Positions 31,711 through 44,472 are shown, counted from the first letter of the stretch. The stretch: 64,000 bases of DNA from Alitta virens (GCA_932294295.1 OW028573.1:57947829-58011828); one strand, 5' to 3'. Notes: generated by a model from the sequence alone, not told the origin. Program-made: numbers and translations.

Positions 31711-31782
31711 TGGGTTGGCCATAAAGAGTTTGCAAATCCAACCAAACAAACGCCCAATCCCAAACCACAGATTGATGCCCAC

Positions 31783-34740
31783 ATGATTTCCCAATCCATC
31801 GATGAACAAGAAACTCCAGAGATGTCTTCAAATTATCGTAACTCTGCTTTACCAAATACAACTCTCATTCATGAATCTGAACATGAAGACTTTGACATTG
31901 ACTTTAATCATAATGATGTAGTTTCAAATGATGAAAATAGAATATCAGAAAATTGTGATTATCCTTTCATGCCTTTTTTGTACACTCAAATAAAAAGCAG
32001 TCCTTATGAAATTGTTATTGCACATGTCAATGTGAACAGTATTCGATATATATTTGCTTACTTTCATAATATTTTATCAAAAGGTTTACTTGATGTACTG
32101 TGTGTCACTGAAACTAGATGACACTTTCACAAACAACATGTTTTATTGCAATGGATTTAGATGTCATAGGAAAGATAAAACTGCTCGGTCAGGTGGCATC
32201 ATTACCACATATCAGAGTTAATGACTTTGAGATAGATCACCAAATATGTAACATCGAATGTGTTGTATTACATTTCCAGTTGAAAAAGGTCAAATTATAT
32301 TTATCATGTGTGTACAAGCATCCCTCAGTGTCTGGTGATGTCTTTCTCAGCAACATTTGTACATTGTATGACAAACTGAGTAGTTCAGGCAGTGACTCTG
32401 TCTTTATTGGTGACGTTAATATCAATATGAAGTCAAAACATAATATTATAGAAAATGAACTATGTGATGTATATGGACTAAAAAACATAATTGATTCATC
32501 CACTTGTTTCAAATCTAATGATGGTACTTTAATTGACCCTGTAATCAGGTAATAGTATCAAATATTTTGTTACATGTGATTGGCACAACATGGTTGGCTG
32601 TTTAGTGAAAGTTAAGTATCCAAGACCACAGCCACACACTGTAACCTATCGTAACTCCAAAACATTTAATGAATCTGAGTTAGTAACAGATTTTGGAAAG
32701 GTTACGAACCACTGTTTGTGAGATCTTTGACTGTGTAGACGATCAGTACTGGGCTTTTAAATCTATGTATGTAAACTTGCTAAATTAACATGCACCCTTG
32801 AAAACCAGAACTGTAAGAAACAATAAGATACCATACATGCATTCTGCGTTAATGAAAGCTATTTACAAGAGGAACCATCTCATGAACTTATACTTCAAGG
32901 AAAGAACATCAACTGCATGGGAACTTTATCGCAAGCTTCGCAACAAAGTCACGAAAATTATAGAAAAAGCCATAAAGGACTATTTTATAAAACACTGCTC
33001 CAGCAAAGCTTCACCAAAGGAATTCTGGCAGTGTTTCAAGCCGTTTTTCACAGATAAAAACTCTAGCACAACAACAAACATTCTACTCAAAGAAAATGAT
33101 AAGATTGTTAGTGACGCAGGGGAAGTTTGTGAACTATTAAACAAGTTCTTTGTCACTATTGCTGAAGGAATAGGGCAACCTTTAACTGTTTGTGATGATA
33201 ATCTTATCTCAATTCATAATTTACAGCAATCATGTGAGTGTTTCGAAGATTAAAGAGGTCCATAAAGATCCACAGCCTTTCAGTTTTAAGCCTGTCAGTG
33301 CAAGGCATGTGCAAAAAATTCTCAGGACATTGAATGGCAAGAAATCCACTGGTTTTGATGGTGTTCCGCCAAAATATGTGAAATGTCTCCTGAAAGTCTT
33401 TCTAGCACCTTTACAAATATAATCAACAATGCATTTTTGTCAAATAGTTTTCCAAAAGACATGAAAACATCTGTTGTAACTCCATTGTATAAAAACAGAG
33501 CTCATATGTGCAAAGAGAGCTATAGACCGATAAGCATAATTTCTATATTTTCCAAGGTATTTGAGATGTTAATATCTGAACAGATCACTGCACACATGAA
33601 TGAATTATTTGACAAGCACTTAGGTGCTTATCGCAAAGGTCATGGTTGTAGCCAGGTTTTAACTTCTGCTATAGACACCTGGAAACGTTCATTGGATAAT
33701 GATAAATTTGTTGGTACTTTAATGATGGATTTGTCAAAGGCTTTTGATTGTATACTGCATGATTTTCTTGTTGCGAAATTGCATTCTTATGGTTTTAGTG
33801 ATGACTCTTGTTTATTCATGATTAGTTATTTAGACAATAGAAAGCAATGTGTAAAAATTAAAGATTCCAGAAGTTCTTGGCTTGCTTTGAAAAGGGGAAT
33901 CCCCCAAGGCTCATGTTTGGGGCCTTTGACGTTCAACATTTTTATCAATGACTTGTTCTGGAATTTACAAAATTCACAGATGTTTAATTATGCTGATGAT
34001 AACACCCTGAGTGTAAGTAGTACAAGTCTTGATGTAGTAGTCGAGTGGATACTATTAATACTATGAAGTGGTTTTCAGATAATTATATGCAGGCAAATCC
34101 TGATAAATTCCAGGTAATGTTCTTAAAGCCTCAAAGAAATCCTTTGACTTTACCAGACAGTTTGATAATTGAAGATGTTACTATTAAGACAAGTGACAAT
34201 GTACGGTTGTTGGGTATATTGATCGACAATAATCTTAATTTCGATGAACATGTCAAAAATGTGTAAAAAGGCATCAAAGCAATTGAAGATATTATTTAGA
34301 TTTAAGTCTATGCTTGGTATAGTTGAACAGAAAACCATGTACAATACTTTTATATTATCCAACTTTAATTTTTGTCCTGTTGTTTGGAATTTTTGTAGCA
34401 AGTCATCTGCCAAAAAGATAGAAAAGATCCAAGATAGAGCCTTAAGGTACTTAACAAACAATCATGATATGAGTTATCAAGAGTTGCTCAATTTCACAGG
34501 TTACGATTCTATGCATCTAAGTCGTTTAAAATGTATAGCCATTGAAGTGTTTAAATGTGTGCATAATTTAAATCCTGAGTTCATTAATGATATTATTTTT
34601 GTTAAAGATATGCCAACAGAGTTACGAGACCCTTGTATTTTAGTCATACCACGTTTTAACAAAATTATTTATGGAAAGAGAACATTCTCATATTGAGGTG
34701 CTCATCTGTGGAATTTACTACCATCAAGTTTTAAAAAAGC
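31783..34740 (+). pseudogene. LINE ORF2: APE endonuclease and RT, frameshifted
   Basis: Pieces in order: acidic leader then IVIAHVNVNSIRYIFAYFHN and LDVLCVTET (endonuclease Asn and Glu motifs); after a +1 shift at 32117, LDDTFTNNMFYCNGFRCH; VFIGDVNINMKSK; CDWHNMVG; linker NFWQ-like EFWQCFKPFFTD; RT start LRTLNGKKSTGFDGVPPKY; SYRPISIISIFSKVFE; LMMDLSKAFDCILHDFL (catalytic Asp); KRGIPQGSCLGPLTFNIFIN; MFNYADDNTLSV. Shifts occur near 32552, 33245, 33390, 34040 and 34255, and TGA at 34694 precedes GAHLWNLLPSSFK. Confidence 0.85.
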
Positions 34741-34962
34741 TTTAGATTTTAATGATTTTAAAAAATTACTTTCGAAATGGGAAGGTCTGAAATGTTGCTG
34801 CAATGTTTGCATTTTATGATATGTTAAAAATGATTTTTTTTTGTTATTGTTTTACCTGCACATTTTTATTTTTGCACATATACAGTCGATCAATTATTCT
34901 TTCAGCTAATTTTATTGTTGTCTTATGTCTACTTTAAATAAAGATTATTCTATTCTATTCTT

Positions 34963-36199
34963 TCTGAATTACATGAAGCATGTGGCACCCAATCAAATCA
35001 TTCTTTTCTCAGATGAAACGATCTTTGCAGATGATGTTGCAATTACTCACTGAAACAACAGATTGATTGGGGATATTCCTGATGATATTAAGTACAAAAA
35101 CAACATTAAGTATCTTGCATCTGCATTGATCTGTGAGGATGTTTTGGCTTGACATTTGTGGCTTCTGATCCAGATGATGTCTCCAGTAAGTAAGTAAAAT
35201 TTTATTTCAAGTCAGATTATATCATAAACAATAAAACAGAAGCGCACAGCACTTGTGTCCAACAATAACAAATAAGAACTAGATATCTGTAGCTGTAAAA
35301 CAGTTACTAGGCTTCACCTATTGCACTGGAGGGGTACATGAATATAAATGTAATAGCAGTAATTTGAAATCAATAATTCGTCCACTGATATCTGAAGCAA
35401 TAGGGTCAGGGCTATCTTTAACCCTAGACCTAATCATAGCCCTACCCCTTTTCATAGCATAGGGTTAGGCTTAAGGATGACCTGTACGCATGTCAAGTGG
35501 CACCTGTATCTTACATGATTAGATAACATACTAATATCTTCAAAGATCAAAGGTATTAAATGATGATCAAGGCCAAAATTTCTTGTAATTTGAAAACATG
35601 AAATTTTCAAGTTGGGCAATCTTTTAAAATTAACGGTCTACAGCTGTACAATAGGGTAAGGGTTAGGGCCATACAACTATCTTTCCATTTGAGTCATTCA
35701 GATAATAGGATAACATTGTTGTATGCTACATTTCCCTATTCATAACTGAAGAGAGAACCTTAACTGTATCCCCAGCCCTGACCCTAACTGTACCTTATCC
35801 CCTAACCCTAGCCATAAACCTCCTCTATACATGATAATAGTGCCCTTAATCACCTGACAAATAAAATGAATCATGATTAATTGTCACACTGAACCAATAA
35901 GCCATGTGTCTTGGATACATGTTTATGAATATAATATTATGAACATAAATGAATAAAAAAATCATGATGATACAGTAAATTCAAGCAGGTCGAGATGCCA
36001 ACTATGAATCAGTATAAGAAAACTTATATCATGTCATACACATATAATTCATGGTAAATTTGTGCCTCAACCCTAAGGTTCACAATGTCATGCCATATTC
36101 TAATAAAAGGGCTTATAATGTGCTTTCCAAAAAAGTTTTCCCCATTAAAAAAGGTTGATTAGGACTCGAGTTAAGATAATTTTTTGTTTAAATTACTTT
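34963..36199. other. Intergenic with degenerate TTAGGG-like words
   Basis: No gene seen. At 35400-35830 there are scattered AACCCTAGACC, TAGGGTTAGGC, GGGTAAGGGTTAGGG and CCCTAACCCTAGCC words resembling degenerate telomere-type repeats on both strands. AGTAAGTAAGTAAAATTTTA at 35189 looks like a retroelement tail. Confidence 0.4.
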
Positions 36200-37480
36200 T
36201 CAATGTCTGTGACCTTGACCGTTTGACGTAATGACCCAAATTTTTGCATGTATTTTCTTATACATGTGTGTTAATACACCAATGGGTAAGGGTAAAATCA
36301 AAGCATTCCGTCTTGGGAAACAAAATTATGACTCAAATTTTGAACTAAACTTTTTTGGATTTTTTTTAAACTTGAAAAATTCAGGTTTATCATTCTACAG
36401 TATCACTGTACATCTCATTTTAAAGAGGGGAAAATGGTTTCGAACACTGGTTTCGCCCAGCTAGATGACAATGCCAAAGTAGTGACACTAATTCTGCTCT
36501 GTGACCTTGACCGTTTGACCTAGAGACCTCATTTTGCTCAGGATGTTGGTAGAGTATTAGGGCAATATCATATTATCCAAAGCCCAGCCAAATCCAAACA
36601 TTTCTACAATCTTAAAAAAAAACAAGAATTCAAAATATCAATTATCGTAGAATGTTTGACCTTAAATTTGACCTTTACATTTAAGTCATACGTCAAAATC
36701 AACAGCGGATTCTGAAAGCTCATATGTGAATTATGGGGGGTCACCAATGCTTTGAATATTTCTCATTGAAAATGGACTTTTTCATCATGTTTTTGCTTAT
36801 GATTCGGTTTTCCATATTCATGAATTTTTTAAAAATTGACAAATACAGTGGTGTCAAAAGCGATTAAATTTCGTAATAACACGCAGAAATGTCCTTCAAA
36901 CAAAAAAATCACTGGTGAAAAATTGATGAATTGGTATTTTTTAGATTTTTTGTTGAAAATATACTGTTTTTAGACTTCAGTGGTCAATTTGACCGTGAAA
37001 ATGACCTCCAAGGTCAAACTTGACACTTGATTTGGGGGTTTTGGGTACATGTTTGGGGTAGTTTACTATAGCATGTTATAAGCTAAAACCAATATTTCAT
37101 GGTGAAATGGACATGGGTACCTATTTTTCAGAATTCAAAAATGTGAAAAACTCAATATTTCAAAAACCGTTAAAGATATCACCTCCACCTTTCACACTGC
37201 ACTCGCCCCGAGTGAGGGGCAACTTTTGGCCCCATCATTGGTGACTTCCGGTTTTGGCCGAGTTGAAGAGCAACTGAAAAGTGCACCATGTTCCATTGCG
37301 GCATGTTCCGCATGAGTGATTCACAATTATGTAATCTCAAAACACGTAAAAACACATTCAATCACAAGATCCAAGACCATTGTATGTAACTGTAATGGTT
37401 TTGGAGATATGTCAATTTTAAGTTCTTCAAATTTTGCACTAAAAGTGACCTGTGACCTTGAAAAATAGGTCAAGGTTTAA
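36200..37480. repeat. TGACCT half-site-rich dispersed repeat block
   Basis: GTGACCTTGACCGTTTGAC occurs at about 36210 and again at about 36499. Further clusters: TTTGACCTTAAATTTGACC (about 36656), TTTGACCGTGAAAATGACC and CCAAGGTCAAACTTGAC (about 36990-37025), GTGACCTGTGACCTTG and AGGTCAAGG (about 37446-37475). No coding potential. It directly precedes a LINE fragment and may be an old multi-copy repeat. Some spacings look like direct repeats bound by nuclear receptors, but function is not shown. Confidence 0.45.
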
Positions 37481-37524
37481 ATGAACAATGTTACAGTAAC
37501 CTAAGTTTGATAAAATAAATGCAT

Positions 37525-38494
37525 CTAGGATTTTGATCTTATATGGCAAAGTAAGTACCCAGGACAAACGAGATAATACATTGATTTGCTGAGCTGCTTG
37601 GATAGATATATTCTCAATATGATTAGTAAAAGGCTACCTTCTGGGACACTTCTATGAATATAAGACCATTCACTGTAACAGCCAATTAGCTTGACCCTTT
37701 TTTTCCTAAATGACAAATAACTACTTATAAAATTACATGAATTCATTAACACACCATATGCATTAAGTTTAGCAAGCATCAGATTATGTAGTATAGAGCC
37801 AAAAGCTCTTGAAAGATCCATGGCTACACAGCCTACAGTCATCTTATTATCAATGGCATATTTCCAATCATCCACACATTTAGTAATAACATTATTTGTA
37901 CTGTAAATACATCTCTAGGCAGAAAGCTCATCAGACAAAATATCATTGAAGAAAGTCATAAGTTGGTCACATATAGTGCTTTCTAGAACTTTAGACATTG
38001 CAGTAAGAACACTCACAGGCCTGTAGTTATGATTACATAAACAGTCATTCTTTTTAAAAAACAGGAGACACTTCTGCATGTTTACAATGATCAGGAAAAC
38101 ATTCATCATCAATACATCTATTGATTATAACAGCCAGTGAAACACTAAGTGCATGACCACCTATTTTAAGAATACGTGCAGGGATCCTTTCATAGCCACA
38201 GGCTTTACCAACTTTCAGTTTGTTGATACTTATGAGCTCTGTATCAGAAGTGACTTTAGAAAATTGAAATTTATCTTTACTTTCAGCTTTTATATTAACT
38301 ACAGATGGATGACTCTTATAGAAATCTATAACAGATTTGACAGATATGCCAACAACTTTATTTGGCTCTCTTAAATCATTTGCTATGTTGATAAAGTGGT
38401 CATTGAAGATGCTACACACTTCCATTTGTTTTGTTACAATTTCGTTTTGCTCCAATTGTGATATACTATTTCCTGAGGTCAAACTATTTGACAT
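37525..38494 (-). pseudogene. LINE RT fragment (fingers and first palm)
   Basis: Minus-strand frames: linker EVCSIFNDHFINIANDLREP; RT start INKLKVGKACGYERIPARIL; NYRPVSVLTAMSKVLE; GCVAMDLSRAFGSILHNLML (the catalytic Asp of the MDLSKAFD motif is kept, the second Asp is Gly); and a decayed VPEGSLLLIILRIYLSK where PQGSxLGPxLF is expected. Frameshifts near 38060 and 37900. The YADD half is absent. Same clade as the 28-35 kb copies. Confidence 0.75.
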
Positions 38495-38519
38495 GAATGG
38501 ACGTACAGTGTATATTTCA

Positions 38520-38720
38520 TCTGGTCATAAGGTCAACACTAAGGGTTACATTACCATTCTCCATTCAAAAGTTGAGCCATTGGTAAAGTATCTTCTCTCC
38601 AATGCTCCTGCTCACACCCCGAAAAGAACCCTGGGCTGGTTAAGGGAAATCTGGCATCATTTTGGCCGAAAGACATGTGGCCACCACGAAGTCTAGACCT
38701 TAACCCACTGGACTACAGTG
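38520..38720 (+). pseudogene. mariner-type transposase scrap
   Basis: SNAPAHTPKRTLGWLREIWH (38601 onward) is followed by a shifted frame with PKDMWPP-like and DLNPLDYSV. This is the DxAPxH...DLNPLDY region of a mariner/maT-type transposase, where the last acid is Asp. The first residue of the NAPAH motif is Ser where Asp is expected. Confidence 0.6.
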
Positions 38721-38730
38721 TGTGAGCAAC

Positions 38731-38802
38731 GGGGCTGCTGCGCAAGCTGCATCTGTGGGCTATTCTGATGCGGAGATGCAGGCCATGGGCCGGTGGAAAT
38801 AA
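38731..38802 (+). pseudogene. Tyrosine-recombinase scrap (second DIRS-type copy)
   Basis: GAAAQAASVGYSDAEMQAMG then RWK and TAA. This is the segment after the HxxR box of DIRS/Ngaro YR enzymes (usually IGAATxAAxxGxSDxxIQxxGRW). It directly follows the mariner scrap, so one lies inside or against the other. Confidence 0.55.
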
Positions 38803-38859
38803 TTTATCTTTAGGAGATATATCAGGTTATCAGGTTGCCTACTGTTGCCATGTAATCAC

Positions 38860-38972
38860 TTTTCACAGGTCATTTGGGCCTGGGGGGTGGGGCCACTCTT
38901 TGCTTTGCAAAATTCCCACTCAGGTGCTGATGAGGCGTTAAACAATAACACACATACACACACACACACTTT
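38860..38972 (+). mobile_element. SINE 3' tail with (CA)n
   Basis: CACTCAGGTGCTGATGAGGC and GTTAAACAATAACACACA run into a (CA)n stretch. It resembles the tail GGTGCTGAAA...(CA)n of the 24576 SINE. The head is not recognisable. Confidence 0.45.
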
Positions 38973-41242
38973 GCAAAATGAAGCCTGTAAAGCATCCCAT
39001 GGTTCAATAGAAGAAATTGACACCCAACTAAATTAGAAGCATCTATCGCTCTTTCCGAGGTCAAATTGAAAAAATAATTGATGCTAAAGAATGGCAATGT
39101 GAAAAATGAATTGACAATATTGTACTTCAAAAATCAAATTCAAAAGTTTTGATAAAAAGGATACTTAGCATATTTGTGAAGCATTACGTATTTCCTATTG
39201 CTGTTAAATTTTTACTGGTGCACCCATGTAGCTGTAAAATCAATTTCATGTTTTGATACTTATCCGTGAGGCATTTCTGTTAACTTCTGTTTAATGTTAC
39301 CCTGAACATTTTCTATAATGAAGTGAGTTGCGTTTTTTATGGTTGTCAGTGTATTCGGAATCCTTTAGGCTCCTACAGTTTTATACATGAAATTAAGTTA
39401 AATGTTTTATGTAGATGGTGCTGACAGTCATTTTGAGTTTTACTGTTGAAGTGATGTAACATATCAACTTCAGGTGCAACAAGTCGAAGCTTGGCTCTAT
39501 GATGCTTGTCGTGTGGAGTAAATATATTAATTTCTGAAACAGTGCTGAGCAGTGGTACATGGACACTATATAAATATTGATGATGACTTACACTCTTGTT
39601 AACAAATCTTTTGTGTGCAGGAATTTTAGTAGTCTGCTTACAGTGCAAATATTTAGCCGTTTTTGGGTCGACAAGCACTCGAATTGAAGAGGTCACAGAG
39701 AGCAAAGCAAATAAAGGTGAAAGTGAGTTATGGGAAACCCTGAATCCCACACAATGTAGTGATTGACCTTAGTGTACACCCCCCCCCCCCCACCTTTTAT
39801 TTCCATGTCATTCACTGTGTCTCATTGCCTAGCAACAGTGTGCACGAGCATTCTGAAATGGTAGCTAGGAAACGCAGCGCTGTACATACACAGGTGGAAC
39901 AGAATACATCAGCTGAGGCGGCCACTGATAGCTGGAGAAGCAATGTAGATCAATATTGGGAGCTGCATCAGGCATCAGCTAGCGTGCAGCATCCAGTGAT
40001 GATGAAAGGTCGCAATTAACATCACAATGAAGTTGTGGATCGCTGTGAGTGGGTGCCCAACGGTTGATTAGTTTTTTCATAGTCAGCTGCCTCACTCTAT
40101 CTGGTCATCAGGTGTGAGGACACTGTCTAGTAATTCCTTGGTAACAAGGCCATCAGAAGTCTGTCAACCAGCAGCATATGAAAAGGGCAAACCTCACACA
40201 GGTGAGTGACTGTTAACTCCTCATCTTTTCTGAATTTTGAGTTCTACCCGATGTGATAAACAACTTTTTGGATTCGTCTGTTCCTCCAATATGGCTCTAG
40301 TATTCTAACCAGAATATAAATTTCGGATCCTGTCAATACATAGCGATGTCGTGAATTATTGTATCATTCAACAGATCGATTATTGATGACTATTGATGAC
40401 ATTCAATTCTATGTTATATTCTCTTTAAAAATGGTCTGCTAAATTTGTTTGGTTGAAATATGGTTGCCTGAAGCGATTCTGCATGGAACACCAACAACTA
40501 AGAGCCTTTCATTTCTCGCATCATTTATGAATTAAGGGGACAGTCATAAATCTAAAAAGGATAATTGGCATGTATAAATGAACAATCTTGAGTAAAACAC
40601 CTATAGTTTATTGTACATTATTTCAAAATTTATGAAAGCATCAAGTTCTCCCTAAAGCAGAAAAAAAACAGATGACAATGAAAAAGAAAGCTCTTGAGGT
40701 TCATAGCCATGGCCTATACTATTTGTGACACGCTGCTTCATCCTGTTAGAAATGGTACAAGTTCGTTGGGGTGTAATTTTCTTACAGATAATGACACTGG
40801 GATGATTTTGCATGGTTTAATTTTAAATATGACCGGGCTACTTACACAACAATTATTTTCTTGAACACATTCTCATTCAGTAAATTAAAATTGCTTATTA
40901 GTCTTGTTCTTCCTATTCAATGTTAAGCTCTCGTAATTACGTTTTGAGGTTCCTTTTGGCTTTAGATTTACTCATTTGCAATCCAACCCTAACCCCAATT
41001 TCCCGCAAAGCAGCTGAAATATGAAAAGTGAGTCACCAGTAAGCTACAGGTAACAAGCTCTGTTGCAACTCTTAACTTCATAGAAGGCTGAAATTTAATA
41101 TGTAACAAGATTCAGAGTACGAAACTGTGTTAATTCCCACTTATTAGGTTAACAATCTTCAGTTCAGATTATATGTATTTATTATATATATTTGGGGAAA
41201 TACTTTAGACAAGATGTAACATATGGATGGGTGTTCCCTTTT
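38973..41242. other. Intergenic, no gene recognised
   Basis: Includes a C14 run at about 39780. A 125-codon minus-strand ORF (39373-39750) and an 86-codon plus-strand ORF (39759-40019) lack motifs. Nothing else supported. Confidence 0.35.
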
Positions 41243-41246
41243 TTAA

Positions 41247-42387
41247 AGGGGAACTAAAGGCAATTTGCATGTTAATTTTAAAAGTTCAGTTAGATATAGA
41301 AAAATACTTTGCAGTGAAAGAAAATGTCTAAAAGTTGATTTTAGTCTTATTTTAAGCTAATTAACTGTGCATTTTGCAACCCCTGCCGAAACGCTGGTGG
41401 CCGCCATTATTGCACACGGCACCATGACTGGTGACGTCACTTATGTCCTATGCACTGAACACAGCTAGGCTTTGAGCATGATGAGCTATCCATACCCTGC
41501 ACAGATTGCAATCCGTTTCATTGTTCATTATATTGCAATTTAATACAAGAACAGATCTATAGAACACATGAAAGGTGTTAATTGAACTTTTTGGAATACA
41601 TCATGATTGTAATGAGCAATTCGCATTTTCTGAATATGTACATTTGCTCCCTGGGCAAATAATCCTGCCTCCATTATCTGAAGCCTATAGGACACCTTGA
41701 TATGGTATCCATATTTTGCATTTTATTATATAAACGACTTTTTCCACAAGCATGTGCATTTACAAAGTAGAAGTTATTATAGGAATAATTGATATATATG
41801 CAAAATTTTCACTATAAGAATAAATGCAGCTTTTATTTGGTATCACTATACAATGTGTATACAGACGGCCCTGGTCTGCTTCAAGTTAGTTTCATAAAAT
41901 AAGGTTGATTCTAGGTTCACACCTTCACTAATAAAAGTATTTTAACAAGTTAAAAATTGTTCAGTGAACAAGTAGATGGAAAGCCCCAATTGACAGTTTC
42001 TGTGATTATATGAATTGCCTCAAATTCTTCAATGGCAATTTACTTGACACTTAGTGTCTATTGACTATTGACAGGCTCCTAACATGCTCAAGTGCAATTA
42101 ACCTGTTTCTGAACTGTCAGTTCACACCAATGGTCTAGCAATTGGATTGCAATGAGAGTCTCTTGCACACTGAGCTGAGACCTAGTACAACAGTGACGTA
42201 TTTCCGGTGAGTGCAAAACACCAGGGAAAGTCGAAAATGGCGGCCTCCGTAGTTCACAACACGGAGCTAATAAATACAGGATATTACTTTACCAGTGCTT
42301 ATATACAAGTTATAAATAGCGGGGATTGGTTTCAATGGGCCGAAGCTAACATCTGAGAGGTGAAGTGCAAAAGGGTTTAGTTCCCCT
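41247..42387. mobile_element. Non-autonomous element with TTAA flanks and AGGGGAACTAAA ends
   Basis: TTAA at 41243-41246 is followed by AGGGGAACTAAAGG; the right end reads TTTAGTTCCCCT (42376-42387) followed by TTAA (42388-42391). That is a 12-bp perfect TIR, 16 bp counting TTAA, with a TTAA target site as in piggyBac-type elements. Length 1141 bp. Subterminal GGTGGCCGCCAT and AATGGCGGCC, and GACGTCAC-like words on both sides, suggest further internal symmetry. A 94-codon minus-strand ORF (42267-42551) crosses the right boundary and is not coding. No transposase is present. Confidence 0.75.
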
Positions 42388-42391
42388 TTAA

Positions 42392-44157
42392 GGTTCATCC
42401 AGTAAACGTACTTCAGCCGTGACTGACTTCTACTTCTGTCTACAACTCCAGTGTCCCTGGTGTGCAGGATTGATCTAAGAATAACGAGTGAAAGAGGCCA
42501 CCTGTCGTTGCTGTCAATTATCTTGACTTTTAAAAAGTTCTGTACTTTCACACTACAAGAAAGAAAAAAAGAAAAAAGACAGCAACCTCGGAAAGCATCT
42601 GGTTAAAGGCACTGATTTAAGACCGCTACCATCGGCGGCCACCAGTTACTGTGGTCCTCGGACAGTTTGGCATTGAAGCTGCTAATGGTGCAATTAACGA
42701 ACTGGATGTCATATCATCCATTAATGCAATCGTTACACTGTGATCAAGAGCTGAACAAGCTAGTTGGAAAGCTTTGGCAAATTACCGTTAATAATAGATG
42801 TCAAGCATTCACCTGTTTGTATACGATGCGTTTCAGCCAGGCTTTTCAGTGCCAGCTACTGCAGGATGAATTGATACCACTCAATGCCAAATAGGGATTA
42901 TTCTTTTATTTACTTCCACACTCATTGTTTAGGGACACCGTGGTTAACATACAGAGCTCACCAAAATGTGAATAAGCAATGCCATGTATATAATTTTGTA
43001 GTTTTTGTAAACTATTTTAGCAGAACAACAGAGGGAATTGTGTGGCGTTTATATTGATTATTCCACTCAGTTTACCAATCAGCAATTCACCTGTTAGTAT
43101 TACACAAAAAGAAGAAGAAAAAACTTATCATTTGTTTTACCACCTAAGCATAATTTATTATTGACTGCTCGGTCAGCGTAGTAGGCACTTGTGATTTACG
43201 ATTCAGGTGCTTTATGCCAATTTTGGAGGTTCCATAACCGCCTTGCCTTCAGGAACATTTCCTGAGATTGTCATAATGACATGCAAATTATAGATCGATT
43301 GTTCGACAAGACGACTAGTTTTTATAAATTTGAGTGCCTGGAGACAATGATGAACAGCTATGCAAATGAGCAGCTATACACTCATCCCTTAAGCTGCATA
43401 ACCGAAATTTTGAGCGATTTCTTAGCCTCCTTTTAATTGCCACTTCCTTTTGATAATCCAAGCTTAATTGATTTTATGGAAGGTTCGTTTTAACTGATCA
43501 TAATATAAAATTAGTTTTATTAATTTGCGAAACATACTGAAGTTTAACATACCGAAAACTTGACCTGCAGGTGCTCTGTGTTTTCAGGTTAGTGGTGTTT
43601 CATCCAATTGACTCAGATACCTGATGTCTCGTGATAACTATTCATAATCAGTGTGCCCTCAATGTCGAAGATGAAAAATCTGCATTTAGGTAACCATGAA
43701 ATTAAATCAGAAATTTTAATGCTGTGGTAATTGTCTTGAAAAACGCTTGGCTATTTTCCAAATTGTCACCTCCCTGACGTTGAAAAAAGCTATACTTGTG
43801 AAACGATTACAGGGAATTGGGCATCGTGGCCCTTCTAACAAAAAAAAAAAAAGACAAAACCTCCCGTTCTTTCTGGTAATTTTGCACAAGACTAATTTAA
43901 ACTTCATACCAAGTTATAAGATACTTGAGTTGGTATTTGTAGTGTGTCTAGATCCAAAATGAGTGAGAATAATGTACTCGTGCACAGCTGTATGCTCCCC
44001 AGGAAGCTTGACAGCCCATTTAGGCTAAAATATACTGTAAATCCTGCTTTTGCCTTGCAATATTATGTTCTTATTTTATACTCAATAGTTCAAAACAAAA
44101 TTAACCCGGCATGTTCTGTATATCACATGCAGACCCAAGAAGATGACACATGAATGG
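42392..44157. other. Intergenic, no gene recognised
   Basis: Short ORFs (42667-42894, 43747-43962, 43944-44153) carry no motif. No RNA gene or clear repeat. Confidence 0.35.
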
Positions 44158-44191
44158 TGACATAGACTGAAGATATTTGCACAAAATAAAA
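44158..44191 (+). repeat. 34-bp direct repeat, copy 1
   Basis: TGACATAGACTGAAGATATT then TGCACAAAATAAAA is repeated perfectly at 44857-44890, where it forms part of an inverted-repeat element's left end. This copy is probably a solo end from a related element. Confidence 0.8.
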
Positions 44192-44212
44192 CATTCAGAG
44201 CATGGTTATATA

Positions 44213-44472
44213 CATACAGTTAGTTTCATTAAAAACCCACTAACCAGAACTGTCTGGCTATAGCTGGCTACTCAAAGTCGCATCTAAGGGTACATGAAGC
44301 ACCATATCAGTTAGATTAAATACATTTACCGAGGTATATAAGTTTTTTGGTGTCAGCAGACTATAAGCTAGGAGTAGACAGAAGCAGCTGGCTTTATCCA
44401 GTTATAGCTACAGACAGGAATAGGTACTACAGTTGTCTAGAGTCGACTATATTTTATGAAACTAACTGTATG
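44213..44472 (+). mobile_element. TA-flanked MITE, copy 2
   Basis: Perfect 17-bp TIR CATACAGTTAGTTTCAT (44213-44229) against ATGAAACTAACTGTATG (44456-44472), flanked on each side by TA, the Tc1/mariner-type target. Length 260 bp. Interior words CTATAGCTGGCTAC and AGTTATAGCTACAG extend the symmetry. No ORF. Confidence 0.85.

Larger units (their letters stand above)
31077..34962 (+). mobile_element. Long CR1/L2-like LINE with ORF1 and ORF2, degraded
   Basis: ORF1 remnant (31077-31710), endonuclease (about 31990-32620), linker, RT (about 33280-34060), C-terminal region to about 34740, a short 3'UTR with AATAAAG and an (ATTCT)n tail at 34945-34962. At least six frameshifts or stops. Related to the 27890 copy by RT order and similar tail. 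Confidence 0.85.

Noticed and set aside
31342..31861. Two long minus-strand ORFs opposite the LINE ORF1
   Set aside because: Shadow frames; the plus strand carries recognisable esterase and knuckle motifs.
35400..35830. Interstitial telomere array
   Set aside because: TTAGGG-like words are scattered and impure, with no tandem run; recorded only as a description.
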